From Austwickia chelonae NBRC 105200 (lineage in GTDB: Bacteria > Actinomycetota > Actinomycetes > Actinomycetales > Dermatophilaceae), in assembly GCF_000298175.1 (NCBI RefSeq), contig NZ_BAGZ01000022.1:1-64000 (forward strand): a stretch of 64,000 nucleotides of DNA, given 5' to 3'. The notes under the pieces were generated by a model. That model ran no database searches and had not been told where the DNA came from. It was given only the letters and a program-made list of their open reading frames with translations. Positions 8,734-19,001 of this stretch are shown here, piece after piece (the stretch's first letter is position 1; every line of letters starts with the position of its first letter). Made by a program: the position numbers and the translations under genes.

Positions 8734-9825
8734 ATGAACGTCAAGACCTCCCGTTTCCTCCCCGGTCGACTCGGCCTGCTGGGAAAGGTGTTGGCTGTGA
8801 CGACCTGTGCAGCCCTGGCCGCTGCCGGTTGCGGAAGTCGGCAGGTCTCGACCTCTGCTGTGGCGTCGACACCCTCTGCGTCGACGTCCTCCCCGGCTGC
8901 CGACGTCGCGGAGAACCCGCAGGGCCCGGCGACGACTGATGCGGCGGCGGGCGTCATGTCCGTGCAGAACCTGGCCGCTCCGGCAGGGCGACTCCTCGAC
9001 GGGTTGGAGTGCCGGGCGAAGGTGGCCAGCACGGTCCGGCAGACCCTTTACGCCCACGAACTCAACGGTTCCATCGCCCGCATGGTCGAACGGCAGGGAC
9101 AGTTCAGTTTCCAGCCGGTGCTCCTGGCCCGGGGTGGTGGCATGGGTGATGTCGGCAGCGGCATGGAGACCTTCGTCGCCACCGACCCCCAGGGGCGTCT
9201 GCATTACATCGAGGTCAGCATGACCCGTGACGACGCCGGTAAGGTCGCCAGCTCCTTGTTGACCACGGACGTGGTGCTCGGGGAGGGCTATGACAAGGCC
9301 AAGGCCTTGGGCGCTTCGGTGGCTTTCCACATCAACGGTGACCCGGAGATCTTCGTCGTCGACGCCAAGGGGCAGTTGCTGCGGTACGAGATGACCGCGG
9401 CCGCCCGGCAGATCAAACTGTCCGAACCGAAGGTCGTCGCCACCGGGCTGCGCAATGTCACGTCGATGAGCGTCGAGAGTTTCGACCTGGACGGCAATCT
9501 CGCGGTGGACGAGCAGGCTGCGACGCGGGTGCTCATCGTCGACGGGGACACCGTCAAGCAGACGATCGTCCTGCGTGACGGCACCCATGACGGCCTGACC
9601 CCGGTGCTCGGCCCGCACCCGGAGATCCGTGACGCCACGGCGATCACCCGGATGTGGTGCGCTCAGCCCGACGGTCCGATGACGGATCAGGGCGGGCTGG
9701 TGTTCTTCTGGAACACCGGCGGTGGTGTCATCTTCACCGGTACCTACACCCCGGCGGTGAAGAAACCCAATCTGGCCTATTCCACCCGGATCGACCCGGC
9801 GGTCACCGGGTTGCTCGCCGGCTGA
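8734..9825 (+). CDS. Hypothetical exported lipoprotein
   Basis: This 363-residue protein begins with basic residues, a hydrophobic core (VLAVTTCAALAAAGC) and a lipobox-like AAGC, so it should be lipid-anchored outside the membrane. A Ser/Thr/Ala-rich linker of about 40 residues follows, then a globular domain with repeated strand patterns (ATDPQGRLHYIEV, FVVDAKGQLLRYE, FDLDGNLAVDE, FFWNTGGGVIF) that suggest a beta-propeller-like or repeat fold. I do not recognise a named family. An AAGGAA ribosome site precedes the ATG. It stands alone between divergent and convergent neighbours. Confidence 0.75.
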   Translation: MNVKTSRFLPGRLGLLGKVLAVTTCAALAAAGCGSRQVSTSAVASTPSASTSSPAADVAENPQGPATTDAAAGVMSVQNLAAPAGRLLDGLECRAKVASTVRQTLYAHELNGSIARMVERQGQFSFQPVLLARGGGMGDVGSGMETFVATDPQGRLHYIEVSMTRDDAGKVASSLLTTDVVLGEGYDKAKALGASVAFHINGDPEIFVVDAKGQLLRYEMTAAARQIKLSEPKVVATGLRNVTSMSVESFDLDGNLAVDEQAATRVLIVDGDTVKQTIVLRDGTHDGLTPVLGPHPEIRDATAITRMWCAQPDGPMTDQGGLVFFWNTGGGVIFTGTYTPAVKKPNLAYSTRIDPAVTGLLAG

Positions 9826-9935
9826 CGCTCCTCCGGGCTCTGTCTGAAGGTTCCTCGACCGTTCCCGGACGGTCGAAGCCCACCTGCCACTGGCCTGAGG
9901 TGCTCCCGGACGGCCAAGCCCCCACTACGGATACG

Positions 9936-9984
9936 GAACGGCGGTGGGCCGCCCACGCATTGCGTGGGCGGCCCACCGCCGTTC
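9936..9984. terminator. Perfect 24-bp palindromic terminator
   Basis: Bases 9936-9959 and 9961-9984 are exact reverse complements separated by a single T, giving a very stable GC-rich hairpin. It ends ten bases before the stop of the convergent PTS gene, so it probably terminates transcription from both sides. There is no T-tract. Confidence 0.75.
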
Positions 9985-9994
9985 GTCCAGGACC

Positions 9995-11917
9995 TCAGAC
10001 GGTCTTCGGCTCCTTGGAGAGCTGAGCCCGCATCTCGGTCGCGTACTGATCGGCGTTGAGCCCGACGATCAGGTGCAATGTCGTGTCGGTGATGTGGGCG
10101 ATGCCCATGACACCGGCCGCCCGCAGGGCGTCCTCGTCGACCGGGGCGTTCTCCCGGATGACGATCCGCAGACGGGTCTCTCCGGCTTCCTCGACCTTGA
10201 CGATATTGCTGCGGTGGCCGAGCGCTCCCAACCAGATCTCGACCTTCTGCGGGGCCTCGGGGTCGCGCAGCTTCGGCTGGACGGTCGTCGGTGCCTCGTA
10301 GACCACGTCGGCGACATCGGACTCGGAGAGTTCGGCGTCGTCACCGGCGGTGGCGAGGTACTCCTCCATGTCCGTCTTCAGGTTCTCCGAGCGGGTGCCG
10401 AAGATGGCCTGCATATTGCGGCCGACGAGCAGGACGCCGGCGGCGCCCAATGCCTTCAGCTTGGCCTGGTCGGCCCGGCTGACATCCTTCACCCCGACCC
10501 GCAGACGCGTGATGCAGGCGTCGAGGTCGGTGATGTTGGAACGGCCACCGAAGGCCAGGACCAGCTGGCGGGCGAAGTCGTTCGTCGATCCGCCGACGGC
10601 GGCGGTCTCGGCGACGGCGTCCTCACGGCCCGGGGTCTTCAGGTTGCGCCACTTGATCAGCGTGGAGAAGACCACGAAGTAGAGCACGAAGTAGATCGGG
10701 CCCACCAGGAGCACCAGCCACGGCTTCTGGTCCAGGGCGAAGTACAGCAGGTAGTCGATGCCGCCCTGGCTGAAGGTGTACCCCAGGCGTCCACCGAGCA
10801 GGAACATGATCGGGAAGCTCAGACCCGCCAGGATGATGTGCGCGACGTAGAGCAGCGGAGCCACGAACATGAACGAGAACTCGAGCGGCTCGGTGATACC
10901 GGTGAGGAAGGAGGTCAGCGCCGCGGAGAACATGATGGACCCGACCCGGACCCGGTTCTCCGGCTTCGAGGTCTTCCAGATGGCCAGCGCCGCGCCGGGC
11001 AGACCGAACATCTTGAACAGGAAGCCACCGCCGAGCACGCCGTACTCGGGCTTGTAGTAGAAGCAGTTCAACCAGCCGTGCAGCACGGTGCCATCGGGCT
11101 TGGTGCACTCACCCAGCTCGTAGAAGAAGGGTGCATTCCAGATGTGGTGCAGACCGAAGGGGATCAGCGAGCGCTCGACCGTTCCGTAGAGCCACACCGC
11201 GGCCCACGTCTGGCTGTTGGAGGCCCAGGCGCCGAAGGAGTTGATGCCGTTCTGGATGGGCGGCCAGACGAACGCCAGGACGACGCCGACCGCGATGGCG
11301 GCGAAGGCGGTCACGATCGGCACGAAACGCTTACCGGCGAAGAAGCCCAGGTAAGGGGGCAGGCTGATCCGGTAGTACTTGTTGAACAGGTACCCGGCGA
11401 CCAGGCCGATGATGATGCCACCGAAGACGCCGGTCGAGATCGTGTCGATCCCGAACATGCTGAACGGCGGCTTCTGCTCCGCCTTGGGCAGTTTGTCGCT
11501 CAACGGGACGATGATGCCCCGGGCTTTCCCGATGACGCCCATCGTCGCGATCATGACGAGGAAGCCGACGGTCGCCGCCAGGGCCGACACGCCGTCGTTC
11601 TTCGTCATACCCAGCGCGACACCGATCGCGAAGATCAGCGGCAGTGCGGCGAAGATCGGGTCGCCGGAGTTCTGCATGATCTGGAAGAGCAGGGTGACCG
11701 CTTGGGGCACCTGCCATCCGTTGGTCTCGATGCCCTTCAGGGACGCCATTCCGACGCCCAGGAGGATACCGGCGACCGGGAGCACCGACACCGGGAGCAT
11801 CAGGGACTTGCCGAGGCGTTGCATCTCGCCGAAGATCCGGGAACCGATCCCGGCCTTCTCGTCATTCGCCCCCGTCGAGCCGGAGGTCGTCTCCGACTGA
11901 GTGGCCATAGTGGACAT
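9995..11917 (-). CDS. ptsG: PTS glucose-type EIICB transporter with two IIB-like domains
   Basis: This 640-residue permease takes up and phosphorylates a hexose. The IIC part matches PtsG closely: [66 protein letters not shown] and [12 protein letters not shown] domain follows with the phosphorylated Cys in [12 protein letters not shown] second IIB-like domain at the C-terminus has GETRLRI at the same place and so lacks the cysteine. The start at 11917 has GGAAGG upstream. The gene lies 20 bp after the EIIA-HPr-EI fusion gene, so one operon supplies a whole phosphorelay. N-acetylglucosamine is an alternative substrate. Confidence 0.92.
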   Translation of the reverse strand: MSTMATQSETTSGSTGANDEKAGIGSRIFGEMQRLGKSLMLPVSVLPVAGILLGVGMASLKGIETNGWQVPQAVTLLFQIMQNSGDPIFAALPLIFAIGVALGMTKNDGVSALAATVGFLVMIATMGVIGKARGIIVPLSDKLPKAEQKPPFSMFGIDTISTGVFGGIIIGLVAGYLFNKYYRISLPPYLGFFAGKRFVPIVTAFAAIAVGVVLAFVWPPIQNGINSFGAWASNSQTWAAVWLYGTVERSLIPFGLHHIWNAPFFYELGECTKPDGTVLHGWLNCFYYKPEYGVLGGGFLFKMFGLPGAALAIWKTSKPENRVRVGSIMFSAALTSFLTGITEPLEFSFMFVAPLLYVAHIILAGLSFPIMFLLGGRLGYTFSQGGIDYLLYFALDQKPWLVLLVGPIYFVLYFVVFSTLIKWRNLKTPGREDAVAETAAVGGSTNDFARQLVLAFGGRSNITDLDACITRLRVGVKDVSRADQAKLKALGAAGVLLVGRNMQAIFGTRSENLKTDMEEYLATAGDDAELSESDVADVVYEAPTTVQPKLRDPEAPQKVEIWLGALGHRSNIVKVEEAGETRLRIVIRENAPVDEDALRAAGVMGIAHITDTTLHLIVGLNADQYATEMRAQLSKEPKTV

Positions 11918-11937
11918 GGCTCGTGTTTCCTTCCGGG

Positions 11938-14526
11938 TCAGTACTGCTCGTAGGGGACGAGTGCGCGCACATCGGCGGCGGTGTCCGCTGCCAGGGCCTG
12001 CGCGGCAAGCTCTCGGGAACGTTCGACGTTGAGGGCACGGACCTGCGCCTTCACCGTGGGGATGGCGGGGACGGAGACGGACAGCTCGTCCACCCCCAGG
12101 CCGACGAGGATCGCGGTGGCCTGCGGGTCGGAGGCCACGCCGCCGCAGACCCCGACCCAACGGCCGTGGGCGTGGGCTGCCTCGACGGTCTGGGCGATCA
12201 GACCCAGCACGGCCGGGTTGAGCGCGTCGACCTGCGGTGCCAGCGTGGGATGTCCCCGGTCCATCGCGAGGGTGTACTGGGTGAGGTCGTTCGTACCGAT
12301 GGAGAAGAAGTCGCACTCGGTGGCGAACTGGCGTGCCATGACCGCGGTGGAAGGAACCTCGACCATGATGCCGACCGGCACCGGGTCGACGCCGAGCCGT
12401 TCGCGTTCCTCTTCCAGGACACCCTTGGCCGCGCGCAGGTCCTCGAGGGTGGCGACCATCGGGAACATGATGTGCAGCTTCGCGCCGGTGGTGGAGGCGC
12501 GCAGGATGGCGCGCAGCTGGGTGCGCAGTACGTCGGGACGGTTCAGTCCGACCCGGATGCCTCGTTCGCCGAGGAAGGGGTTCTCCTCGCGCGGCAGGGG
12601 CAGATAGGGCAGTGGCTTGTCGCCGCCCACGTCGAGGGTGCGGATGACCAGCGGCTGTCCGGGGGAGAGCGCTTCGGCAGCGGCCCGGTAGGCCTCGTAC
12701 TGCTCGTCCTCGGTGGGCGCGGTGGACCGGTCGAGGAAGAGGAATTCGCTGCGCAGCAGGCCGACGCCCTCGCCGCCCACCTCGGCGGCGGTGCGGGCGT
12801 CCTGGGCGCTGCCGATATTGGCGACGACCTCGATGGCACGTCCGTCGGTGGTGACCGCAGGGCTGTGGGCCTCGGCGAGATCACGCTGTTTGCGTTCGGC
12901 GACGCGGGCCTGACGTTCGCGGATCCGGGCGACCTCGTCGTCGGTGACATTGATCCGCAGGGTTCCGGCGGCTCCGTCGAGGACCACGCGGGAGCCGTTG
13001 GCCAGCTCCAGGGCCTTGGCCTCGATGCCGGCGATGGCGGGGATGTCCATCGACCGGGCCAGGATGGCCACGTGGCTGGTCGCACCGCCGCCGACGGTGG
13101 CGAATCCGACGACCTTGCTGGTGTCCAGGGAGGCGGTGTCGCTGGGGGTGAGGTCTTCGGCGATGAGGATGGACCCCTCGACGATGACCGGCCCTTCGGC
13201 CTTGTGTCCGGTGAGTTCTTCGAGCACCCGGCGGCCGACGTCGCGGACGTCGTTGGCCCGTCCGGCGAGGATCTCGTTCTTGAGCCCGGCCAGGCGGTCG
13301 GCGTAGACGGTGTATGCGGCTCGCCAGGCGAAGGGGGCGCTCTTGCCCTTGTCGATGCCGGAGACGGCGATGTCGAGCAGGTCGGGGTCGGTCAGCAGGG
13401 CCTGGTGGGCCTCGAAGATCTGCGCCTTGTCGTCGTCGGCTTCCTTGGCCATCTTGTCGCGCAGCGACTTGAGCTGCACGGCGGCCCGGTCGAGGGCGTC
13501 GGTCAGGGCGCGGCGTTCGGCGTGACGGTCGTGGGCGAACTCCTCGACCTCGATCTCGTCCTTGCGGATCTGGACGACGGTGCCGACGCCCAGTCCGGGG
13601 GAGGCCGAGACGCCGAGCAGGACGTCGGGGTCTTCCGAGCGGCGACGGATGAGCGGCTCGCCGTAGGATGTCGCGGCCGTGGCCGGTGCGCTGACGGGTG
13701 CGGCGTCGGGGTCGTCGGGCAGTGCGGTGACCCCGGCTTCGCCGAGACCTTCGGCGATGGCGCGGGAGAGGTCCGCAGCGGCCTTGTCGGCGTCGGCCCC
13801 GGTGGCGCTGATCTGGACCTTGTCGCGCAGGCTGACCGACATCGCCATGATCGCCATCACGCTCTTGGCGTTGGCGCTCTCGTCGCCGCGGCGCAGCAGG
13901 ATCTGCGATTCGAAGCGTTTGGCGGCGGTGGCCAGGGTGGCTGCCGGCCGGGCGTGCAGGCCGGCCGGGTTGGGCACGAGCACTGCCGGTGAGGTGACGG
14001 TGCGTCCGGTGGGCTCGGCGCCGGCGCCGTCTGCGCTGTCGCCTGCGGCGAGGGTGATGGTGGCGACGACGTCGTCCCCGGCCTGCACGATGCCCGTGAC
14101 GGGTTCGAAGGTGGCGATCCGGTCGGAGTTGGCGATGACGACCTGGGTGAGCAGGCTCTTGGCTTCGACGGCGATCTTGTCCATGTCGAAGTCGATCAGC
14201 GGCTGGCCGACCGTGACCTTGTCGCCCAGTTCGACGCGTGCGGTGAAGCCTTCACCGCGCATCTGGACGGTGTCCAGGCCGATGTGGAGCAGGATCTCCA
14301 GGCCGTCTGCGGTGCGGACGGTGACGGCGTGCTGGCTGGGGTGTATGTGGGCGATCTCGCCGTCGCACGGGGCGAGCAGGCTCGAGGAGAGCGGGTCGAT
14401 GGAGATTCCTTCGCCGACCATCTTCTGGGCGAAGACCGGGTCGGGTACCTGCTCTATGGGGACGAGCACGCCTGAGACCGGCGCTATGAGGCGCAGGCCA
14501 GGTGCAGAGGACGGTGCAGTCGTCAT
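11938..14526 (-). CDS. PTS EIIA(Glc)-HPr-EI fusion (multiphosphoryl transfer protein)
   Basis: This is an 862-residue fusion. A Crr-type EIIA domain (active His in LLHIGLDTV, about residue 85) is followed by HPr (His in [10 protein letters not shown], about 170) and enzyme I (His in [21 protein letters not shown]-binding part with [13 protein letters not shown] and GTNDLTQYT). It carries phosphate from PEP through EI, HPr and EIIA to the IIB domain of the downstream EIICB. The order recalls NagF-type proteins of pseudomonads. A strong GGAGGT stands before the ATG. Two HPr regulatory features cannot be judged from sequence alone. Confidence 0.93.
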   Translation of the reverse strand: MTTAPSSAPGLRLIAPVSGVLVPIEQVPDPVFAQKMVGEGISIDPLSSSLLAPCDGEIAHIHPSQHAVTVRTADGLEILLHIGLDTVQMRGEGFTARVELGDKVTVGQPLIDFDMDKIAVEAKSLLTQVVIANSDRIATFEPVTGIVQAGDDVVATITLAAGDSADGAGAEPTGRTVTSPAVLVPNPAGLHARPAATLATAAKRFESQILLRRGDESANAKSVMAIMAMSVSLRDKVQISATGADADKAAADLSRAIAEGLGEAGVTALPDDPDAAPVSAPATAATSYGEPLIRRRSEDPDVLLGVSASPGLGVGTVVQIRKDEIEVEEFAHDRHAERRALTDALDRAAVQLKSLRDKMAKEADDDKAQIFEAHQALLTDPDLLDIAVSGIDKGKSAPFAWRAAYTVYADRLAGLKNEILAGRANDVRDVGRRVLEELTGHKAEGPVIVEGSILIAEDLTPSDTASLDTSKVVGFATVGGGATSHVAILARSMDIPAIAGIEAKALELANGSRVVLDGAAGTLRINVTDDEVARIRERQARVAERKQRDLAEAHSPAVTTDGRAIEVVANIGSAQDARTAAEVGGEGVGLLRSEFLFLDRSTAPTEDEQYEAYRAAAEALSPGQPLVIRTLDVGGDKPLPYLPLPREENPFLGERGIRVGLNRPDVLRTQLRAILRASTTGAKLHIMFPMVATLEDLRAAKGVLEEERERLGVDPVPVGIMVEVPSTAVMARQFATECDFFSIGTNDLTQYTLAMDRGHPTLAPQVDALNPAVLGLIAQTVEAAHAHGRWVGVCGGVASDPQATAILVGLGVDELSVSVPAIPTVKAQVRALNVERSRELAAQALAADTAADVRALVPYEQY

Positions 14527-14959
14527 GTCCACCTCCTTGGGAACGGCGGACGTGCGGGATTCGCTCACACGATCCGCTGCAGTGGGGTCCGGGGTCGAAC
14601 AGATGCTTGCAGACGCGTCCCTAAAGACGAAACCCGGGCTGCCGCCTAAGCCGTGGGTGGGGTGTCCCCGGAACTGTCCAAGGACACCCCGCGCTGAGAA
14701 TTTTGCTGTACAGCAAGGCCATTCGACGCAATTTCGAGGCTTATGAGGGTTTTCGGGACCAAGGGCGGATTTCGCTGGATGGTCACATGTCGCGTCCGAA
14801 TTGTGTGCCATCTCCCGGCGTGGGTCCGGGCCTCTTCTCGGCGGCGCGCCGGGCAGCCGAGGGCCTGGTCCGGAGTGACAGTGGACCACAGGGAAATTAA
14901 AGTGAAAAATCCGAAATGTCTCTAGTCGTGTCCACATCAGTCCCCGTGCAGGAGGACCC
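14527..14959. promoter_or_regulatory. Divergent regulatory region before the PTS operon
   Basis: This 433-bp region separates the PTS operon from the VOC gene. A 9-bp inverted repeat (GGGGTGTCC at 14659-14667 with 14682-14690) and a perfect 14-bp palindrome TTGCTGTACAGCAA at 14703-14716 lie about 135-190 bp before the PTS start. They are candidate operator sites. The regulator is unknown and no DasR-type site was found. Confidence 0.45.
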
Positions 14960-15373
14960 ATGGGTGTGCTCTTCAGCCCTTGTCTGAGCTTCGACGGCAC
15001 CTGCCGGGAGGCGATGGAGTTCTACCGGGACACCTTCGGTGGCTCGCTCGAGTTCGCCACCTTCGGCCAGTACGGTGCGGTGCACGGTGAGGGGGCGGAG
15101 CGGGTCTTGCACAGCCACCTCATCACCTGTTCGGGTTTCGTGTTGACCGCGGTCGATTCGTTGGAGTCCGCGGGTCGGCCCGCTCGGCCCAACGGACAGC
15201 TCTCGCTCACCGGCCCGCGGGGTGAGGAGATGTCGGGTTATCTCGAGCGGCTGTGCGACGGGGGGCAGATCGTCGAACCCTTCCGTTCCCAGCCCTGGGG
15301 GGACGAGTTCGGCACGGTGGTGGATCGCTACGGCGTCGTCTGGACGATCAATGTCGGTGCGAACGACGCCTGA
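14960..15373 (+). CDS. VOC/PhnB-like glyoxalase-fold protein
   Basis: This 137-residue protein starts LFSPCLSFDGTCREAMEFYRDTFGG, the typical opening of the PhnB/3-demethylubiquinone methyltransferase-like branch of the vicinal-oxygen-chelate family, and ends WGDEFGTVVDRYGVVWTINV. Such small dimeric proteins often bind a metal or a small molecule, and some confer drug binding. The substrate is unknown. AGGAGG precedes the ATG. Its last 26 bases overlap the 3' end of the convergent soxR gene. Confidence 0.88.
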   Translation: MGVLFSPCLSFDGTCREAMEFYRDTFGGSLEFATFGQYGAVHGEGAERVLHSHLITCSGFVLTAVDSLESAGRPARPNGQLSLTGPRGEEMSGYLERLCDGGQIVEPFRSQPWGDEFGTVVDRYGVVWTINVGANDA

Positions 15374-15842
15374 CGGGCTGTCCGGCGTGGGCATTCCTCC
15401 GGCGCCTGTTCTGCAGGGGCTCCGCGGCGCAGATGTCATTGGGGTTGACCAGGGGACAGCGCGAGGTGGAGAGGCATCCGCAACCGACGCAGTAGTCGAG
15501 GCTGTCCCGCATGGCGGTCAGCTGGTCGATGCGCTCCTGGAGTGATTTCTGCCAGATGCCGGTGAGATATTTCCAGTCGCTCTCGGTGGGTACGTCGTTC
15601 TGGGGGAGATGGTCGAGTGCTTTACGGATGTCGGCCAGGGACATGCCGAATTGCTGGGCGGCCTTGATGAAGGCGAGCCGACGCAGTACATGTCGCGGAT
15701 ATCGACGTTGATTGCCGCTTGTCCGATATGACGTGAGAATGCCTTGTTCTTCGTAGAAGCGCAGCGTGGGAACAGGGACCCCCGAGCGTTCTGAAATGTT
15801 GCCGATGGGCAACATGTCGTGCATGGTCAACTGGCGTGACAT
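15348..15842 (-). CDS. soxR: Redox-sensitive MerR-family activator SoxR
   Basis: This 164-residue protein has the MerR winged helix (IGNISERSGVPVPTLRFYEEQG), a dimerisation helix, and the 2Fe-2S cysteine cluster C-x2-C-x-C-x5-C in CVGCGCLSTSRC that defines SoxR. Oxidation of the cluster by redox-cycling compounds turns on target promoters. SoxR in actinomycetes usually controls a few export or oxidoreductase genes. The convergent VOC gene is a possible but unproven partner. A basic, arginine-rich tail follows the cluster. Confidence 0.93.
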   Translation of the reverse strand: MSRQLTMHDMLPIGNISERSGVPVPTLRFYEEQGILTSYRTSGNQRRYPRHVLRRLAFIKAAQQFGMSLADIRKALDHLPQNDVPTESDWKYLTGIWQKSLQERIDQLTAMRDSLDYCVGCGCLSTSRCPLVNPNDICAAEPLQNRRRRNAHAGQPVRRRSHRH

Positions 15843-15920
15843 GAAGAAATCCTAGCGGGTTCGGCCCTGTGACCTGTGTTGCGCAAAGGATAAGAATGAA
15901 TGAATTATCGCGGTCGCCCG

Positions 15921-17510
15921 TCAGCTGCGGGCGCCGGAGACCGCCACCCGATCCAGAAGAGCATCCAGCTCCGCCCGCATGTTCCGGGCAACCGCCTCCG
16001 GGTCCGGTAGCAATTCTCGGGCTGAAAGAATACCGATCTCCAGTTTCCCGTCGTAGCTGATCGCATGGATGAACAAGTACACCGGCGGGCAGATGATCGT
16101 CCGGGCGTACAAATGTTCTACCTTGCGTCCGCAGAAGTACAGCGGCGTCTTCGAACCACGCATCGTCGAGACCGAGAGATTCTGGGTCGGCGGGATGAGA
16201 TGGAAAGGCCGCGAACCCGCGAAAGCCATCGCCGCCGACACCATTCCCGGCAGGAGCAGATCACCCAGATCGGAGAGCACATCCCAGGACGCCCGCGAGC
16301 GGTGCAATCCGCCCTTGGCCTGACTCGACCGGGCGTGCACCGCGGTGAGCCGCTCGACCGGATCGTCCAGCTGCACCGGAAGATCGACCCAGATCGCGGT
16401 GAACGCATTGCCGCTCGCCTGCCCGCCGTCCCCGTCCGGGCGCGTCCGCACGCTCACCGGGCAGGTGGTCACCAACGGCCGGTCCGGGATCTCGTCGAAA
16501 TCTGCCAGGTAGGTGCGTAACGCCCCGCTGACCACGGCGAGGATCACATCGTTCACCGTCGCCCCCGGGTGCGCCCGGCGCGCAGCCTGCACCTCGTCGA
16601 GCGGCAGACTCAGCACGGCCATCGCCCGACCGGTGTCCTTGATGTGCCGGTTGAACCGGGTCACCGGCGGATGATCGGTGAAGGACGGGACGAACGGTGG
16701 ACGCCTCGTCGACCGGGCGACACCCCCGGAGTCGGACGTTCCCGCGGCTCCGCCCGGTGGTGATGCCATGTCTCCCCCGGGAAGTCGGTTCCTCAACTCG
16801 CGGGTCGTCCGGCTCATCGCACGCGGAGCCACCCTCGTCAGGACCCGGGCGATCCGCATACTCGTCCGTGCGGTGATCACGGCCCGCTGCGGGATCTCCC
16901 CGGCCGCCCGCACCAGGGCGGGCGGCTCGTAACCTGATCTCGGCCCGGCGAAGGGGCCCGGTATGCCGGCGGAAGGCGCGGCGACTCCCCGGGTCGGTGC
17001 CGACGAGCGAGCCGTCTGCGCGGCCGGTGCCGACGGCGGGTCGGTCTCGAAGATCGACTGGTAGAGATGCATGAACCCCAATCCGTCGGTGAGGGCGTGG
17101 TGCCCGCGCAGGATCAGCGCGCTCCTCCGGTCGGCCATGCCGTGCACCAGCCATACCTGCCACAACGGCCGGGATCGGTCCAAGGGCTCGGCGGTGAGGT
17201 CCAGGACGAGATCGAGCAGGTCGCGTTCGGTGCCTTCCCCGGGGCAGAAGATCTCCTGGACGTGGTGGTCGAGATCGACCTGGGCCTCGTCGACCCATTT
17301 GTCCTCGCCGATCCCGAGGGGGGCCTGGGAGACCCGCCGGCTCAGGTAGGGGGCTTCGGCCAGCACCCGCACGATGGTCAGCCGGACGTCGTCGTAGGTG
17401 AGTTCGGTGTCCCCGGCGGGTTCGAGCGTGGTGATGCCGACGACATCCATCGGGAAACCGTCGCGTTCCAGGCGCAGGAAGATGCGCTCGGTGCTGGTCA
17501 TGGATTTCAT
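15921..17510 (-). CDS. Wax ester synthase/diacylglycerol acyltransferase (WS/DGAT)
   Basis: This 529-residue enzyme carries the catalytic HHALTDG (HHxxxDG) at residues 137-143, an N-terminal SxxERxFLRLE segment, and a C-terminal domain ending with the family's NVR-like LSVSTMRGSKTPLYF and YDGKLEIGI stretches. It transfers acyl chains from acyl-CoA to diacylglycerol or fatty alcohols, making storage lipid. An Ala/Pro/Ser-rich insert between about residues 160 and 290 separates the halves. GGAG precedes the ATG at 17510; a second ATG three codons on is possible. Confidence 0.92.
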   Translation of the reverse strand: MKSMTSTERIFLRLERDGFPMDVVGITTLEPAGDTELTYDDVRLTIVRVLAEAPYLSRRVSQAPLGIGEDKWVDEAQVDLDHHVQEIFCPGEGTERDLLDLVLDLTAEPLDRSRPLWQVWLVHGMADRRSALILRGHHALTDGLGFMHLYQSIFETDPPSAPAAQTARSSAPTRGVAAPSAGIPGPFAGPRSGYEPPALVRAAGEIPQRAVITARTSMRIARVLTRVAPRAMSRTTRELRNRLPGGDMASPPGGAAGTSDSGGVARSTRRPPFVPSFTDHPPVTRFNRHIKDTGRAMAVLSLPLDEVQAARRAHPGATVNDVILAVVSGALRTYLADFDEIPDRPLVTTCPVSVRTRPDGDGGQASGNAFTAIWVDLPVQLDDPVERLTAVHARSSQAKGGLHRSRASWDVLSDLGDLLLPGMVSAAMAFAGSRPFHLIPPTQNLSVSTMRGSKTPLYFCGRKVEHLYARTIICPPVYLFIHAISYDGKLEIGILSARELLPDPEAVARNMRAELDALLDRVAVSGARS

Positions 17511-17613
17511 GCGGGTCTCCAGGACTCGTCGATGAGGCTACGCCAGAGAGTATCCCGGTGCGTCCGAGAGGAATCCGATCGGGTTCCGTGGTCGGGCGGG
17601 CCTGCCGAGGCGA

Positions 17614-18906
17614 TCAGCGGACATCCACCCAGCCGGGCGGCGGTAGCTGGGCCGCCTGCAACAGGGCCGGGGAGGGACGGTCCGGCAGGGTGCGTCGTCG
17701 ACAGGGGGTGCCGACGAGAGCGCCGAAGGAGGAGACGGCGACGACCGATCCGACGACGGACAGGGCGACGGACGACCCTGCGGAAGCGGCGAGCCAGCCG
17801 ATACCCACGGCAGCCAAGGTCATCAAGGCGATGTTCACGCTCTGGGAAGCGGTGACCTGCCGGGCCAGGAGAACAGCAGGGACGTAATTCTGCCGCCACC
17901 CGGCCCGGATCATGTTGCCGCAGACCACCCCGCAGCCGATCAGGAAGGTCCCGGCCAGGAGGTGCGGCAGGTGCGGATCGCCCGGTGTCCAACGGGGGAG
18001 CAGGAGCCCGCCGATGCCGACCAGCGGGTAGAGCAGCATGATGCTCTCGATGTCGCCCAGCGCGCGACAGATCCGTGGCGCCAGGGCCACCCCGGACAAC
18101 GAGCCGAGGGCCTGCGTGGCGACCGCAAGCCCGGCCTGGGCCGGGTCCAACCCCAGGTCGCGCACCAGCACCAGGACCATCAAGGTCTGCAGGCCGGTCA
18201 GCCCGGCATTGGAGACCGCGCCCTGTACGGAGAAGAAACGCAGGTAGGGGTCGTGGAAGGTCACCCGCCACCCGGCACGGACCTGTCGCATCGCCTCCGC
18301 GCAGGCGGTGCCCGGCATCGGCGGGTTCCGCGGGGCGGGTAGACGGAGCAGGGCCACGGCGGACCCGAGATGCGAGCAGATGTTGATCGCCACGACGAAA
18401 GCCGGGGCGAGGACGGCTGCGGTCAGCCCGCCCAGAGCGGGGCCGACGATCTGCGTGGTCGATTCGGCACGGGTGAGATCGTTGTTGGCCATGCCCAGCT
18501 CGCGCCGTCGGACGAGCCCGATCACGAGTCGGGGATATCCGGCGCGGAAGAGGACTGTGGCGAGGGCGACCGTCACCGCAGCGACCACCAGGTGGGCGAT
18601 GTACAACCGGTGCACGGCCCAGGCGATCGGGATCGTGGCCAGGACGAATGCGGCGGCCAACTGCCCCATCGCCATGGTGCGACGGGAGTTGCCCCGATTG
18701 ACCGCTACGTCCAGGGGGAGGCCGAGCAGGAGCCAGGGGAGCCAGACGGCGGCGTTGAGCAGTCCGATCCATACGGGTGAGGCCTGTAAGGGCAGGACGG
18801 CGATCAGGTTGAGCAGGAAGGCGGTCAAGCTGGTGCCCAGCGAGCTGAGGACGCCACCGGCCCAGAAGATCCGGTAGCGCTGGTTGTGCTGCAGAGGCGG
18901 GGTCAT
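17614..18906 (-). CDS. MFS transporter, drug-exporter type
   Basis: This 430-residue protein has twelve predicted membrane segments in two halves and begins YRIFWAGGVLSSLGTSLTAF, typical of the MFS_3/enterobactin-exporter-like group. The loop after TM2 carries LDVAVNRGNSRRTM, a degenerate form of the MFS motif A. Substrate is unknown. It runs in the same direction as the WS/DGAT gene about 100 bp downstream, but no functional link is evident. Confidence 0.85.
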   Translation of the reverse strand: MTPPLQHNQRYRIFWAGGVLSSLGTSLTAFLLNLIAVLPLQASPVWIGLLNAAVWLPWLLLGLPLDVAVNRGNSRRTMAMGQLAAAFVLATIPIAWAVHRLYIAHLVVAAVTVALATVLFRAGYPRLVIGLVRRRELGMANNDLTRAESTTQIVGPALGGLTAAVLAPAFVVAINICSHLGSAVALLRLPAPRNPPMPGTACAEAMRQVRAGWRVTFHDPYLRFFSVQGAVSNAGLTGLQTLMVLVLVRDLGLDPAQAGLAVATQALGSLSGVALAPRICRALGDIESIMLLYPLVGIGGLLLPRWTPGDPHLPHLLAGTFLIGCGVVCGNMIRAGWRQNYVPAVLLARQVTASQSVNIALMTLAAVGIGWLAASAGSSVALSVVGSVVAVSSFGALVGTPCRRRTLPDRPSPALLQAAQLPPPGWVDVR

Positions 18907-19001
18907 CCCCGGGCCGCTGCGTCTTCGCTGCGGGTGGCGTCCACGGCACCACAGTAGGGAGGGTGCCTGGTATGTACAAGAAGTCCGTGATGTCTGGAAG
19001 G

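Noticed and set aside
9944-11953. Long open frame opposite the PTS permease gene
   Set aside because: It is the antisense shadow of the high-GC ptsG-like gene, rich in Asp, Gly, Arg and Gln, with no family motif. The same holds for frames opposite the EIIA-HPr-EI fusion (11923-13992), paaK (30813-32873) and paaZ (42868-44868).
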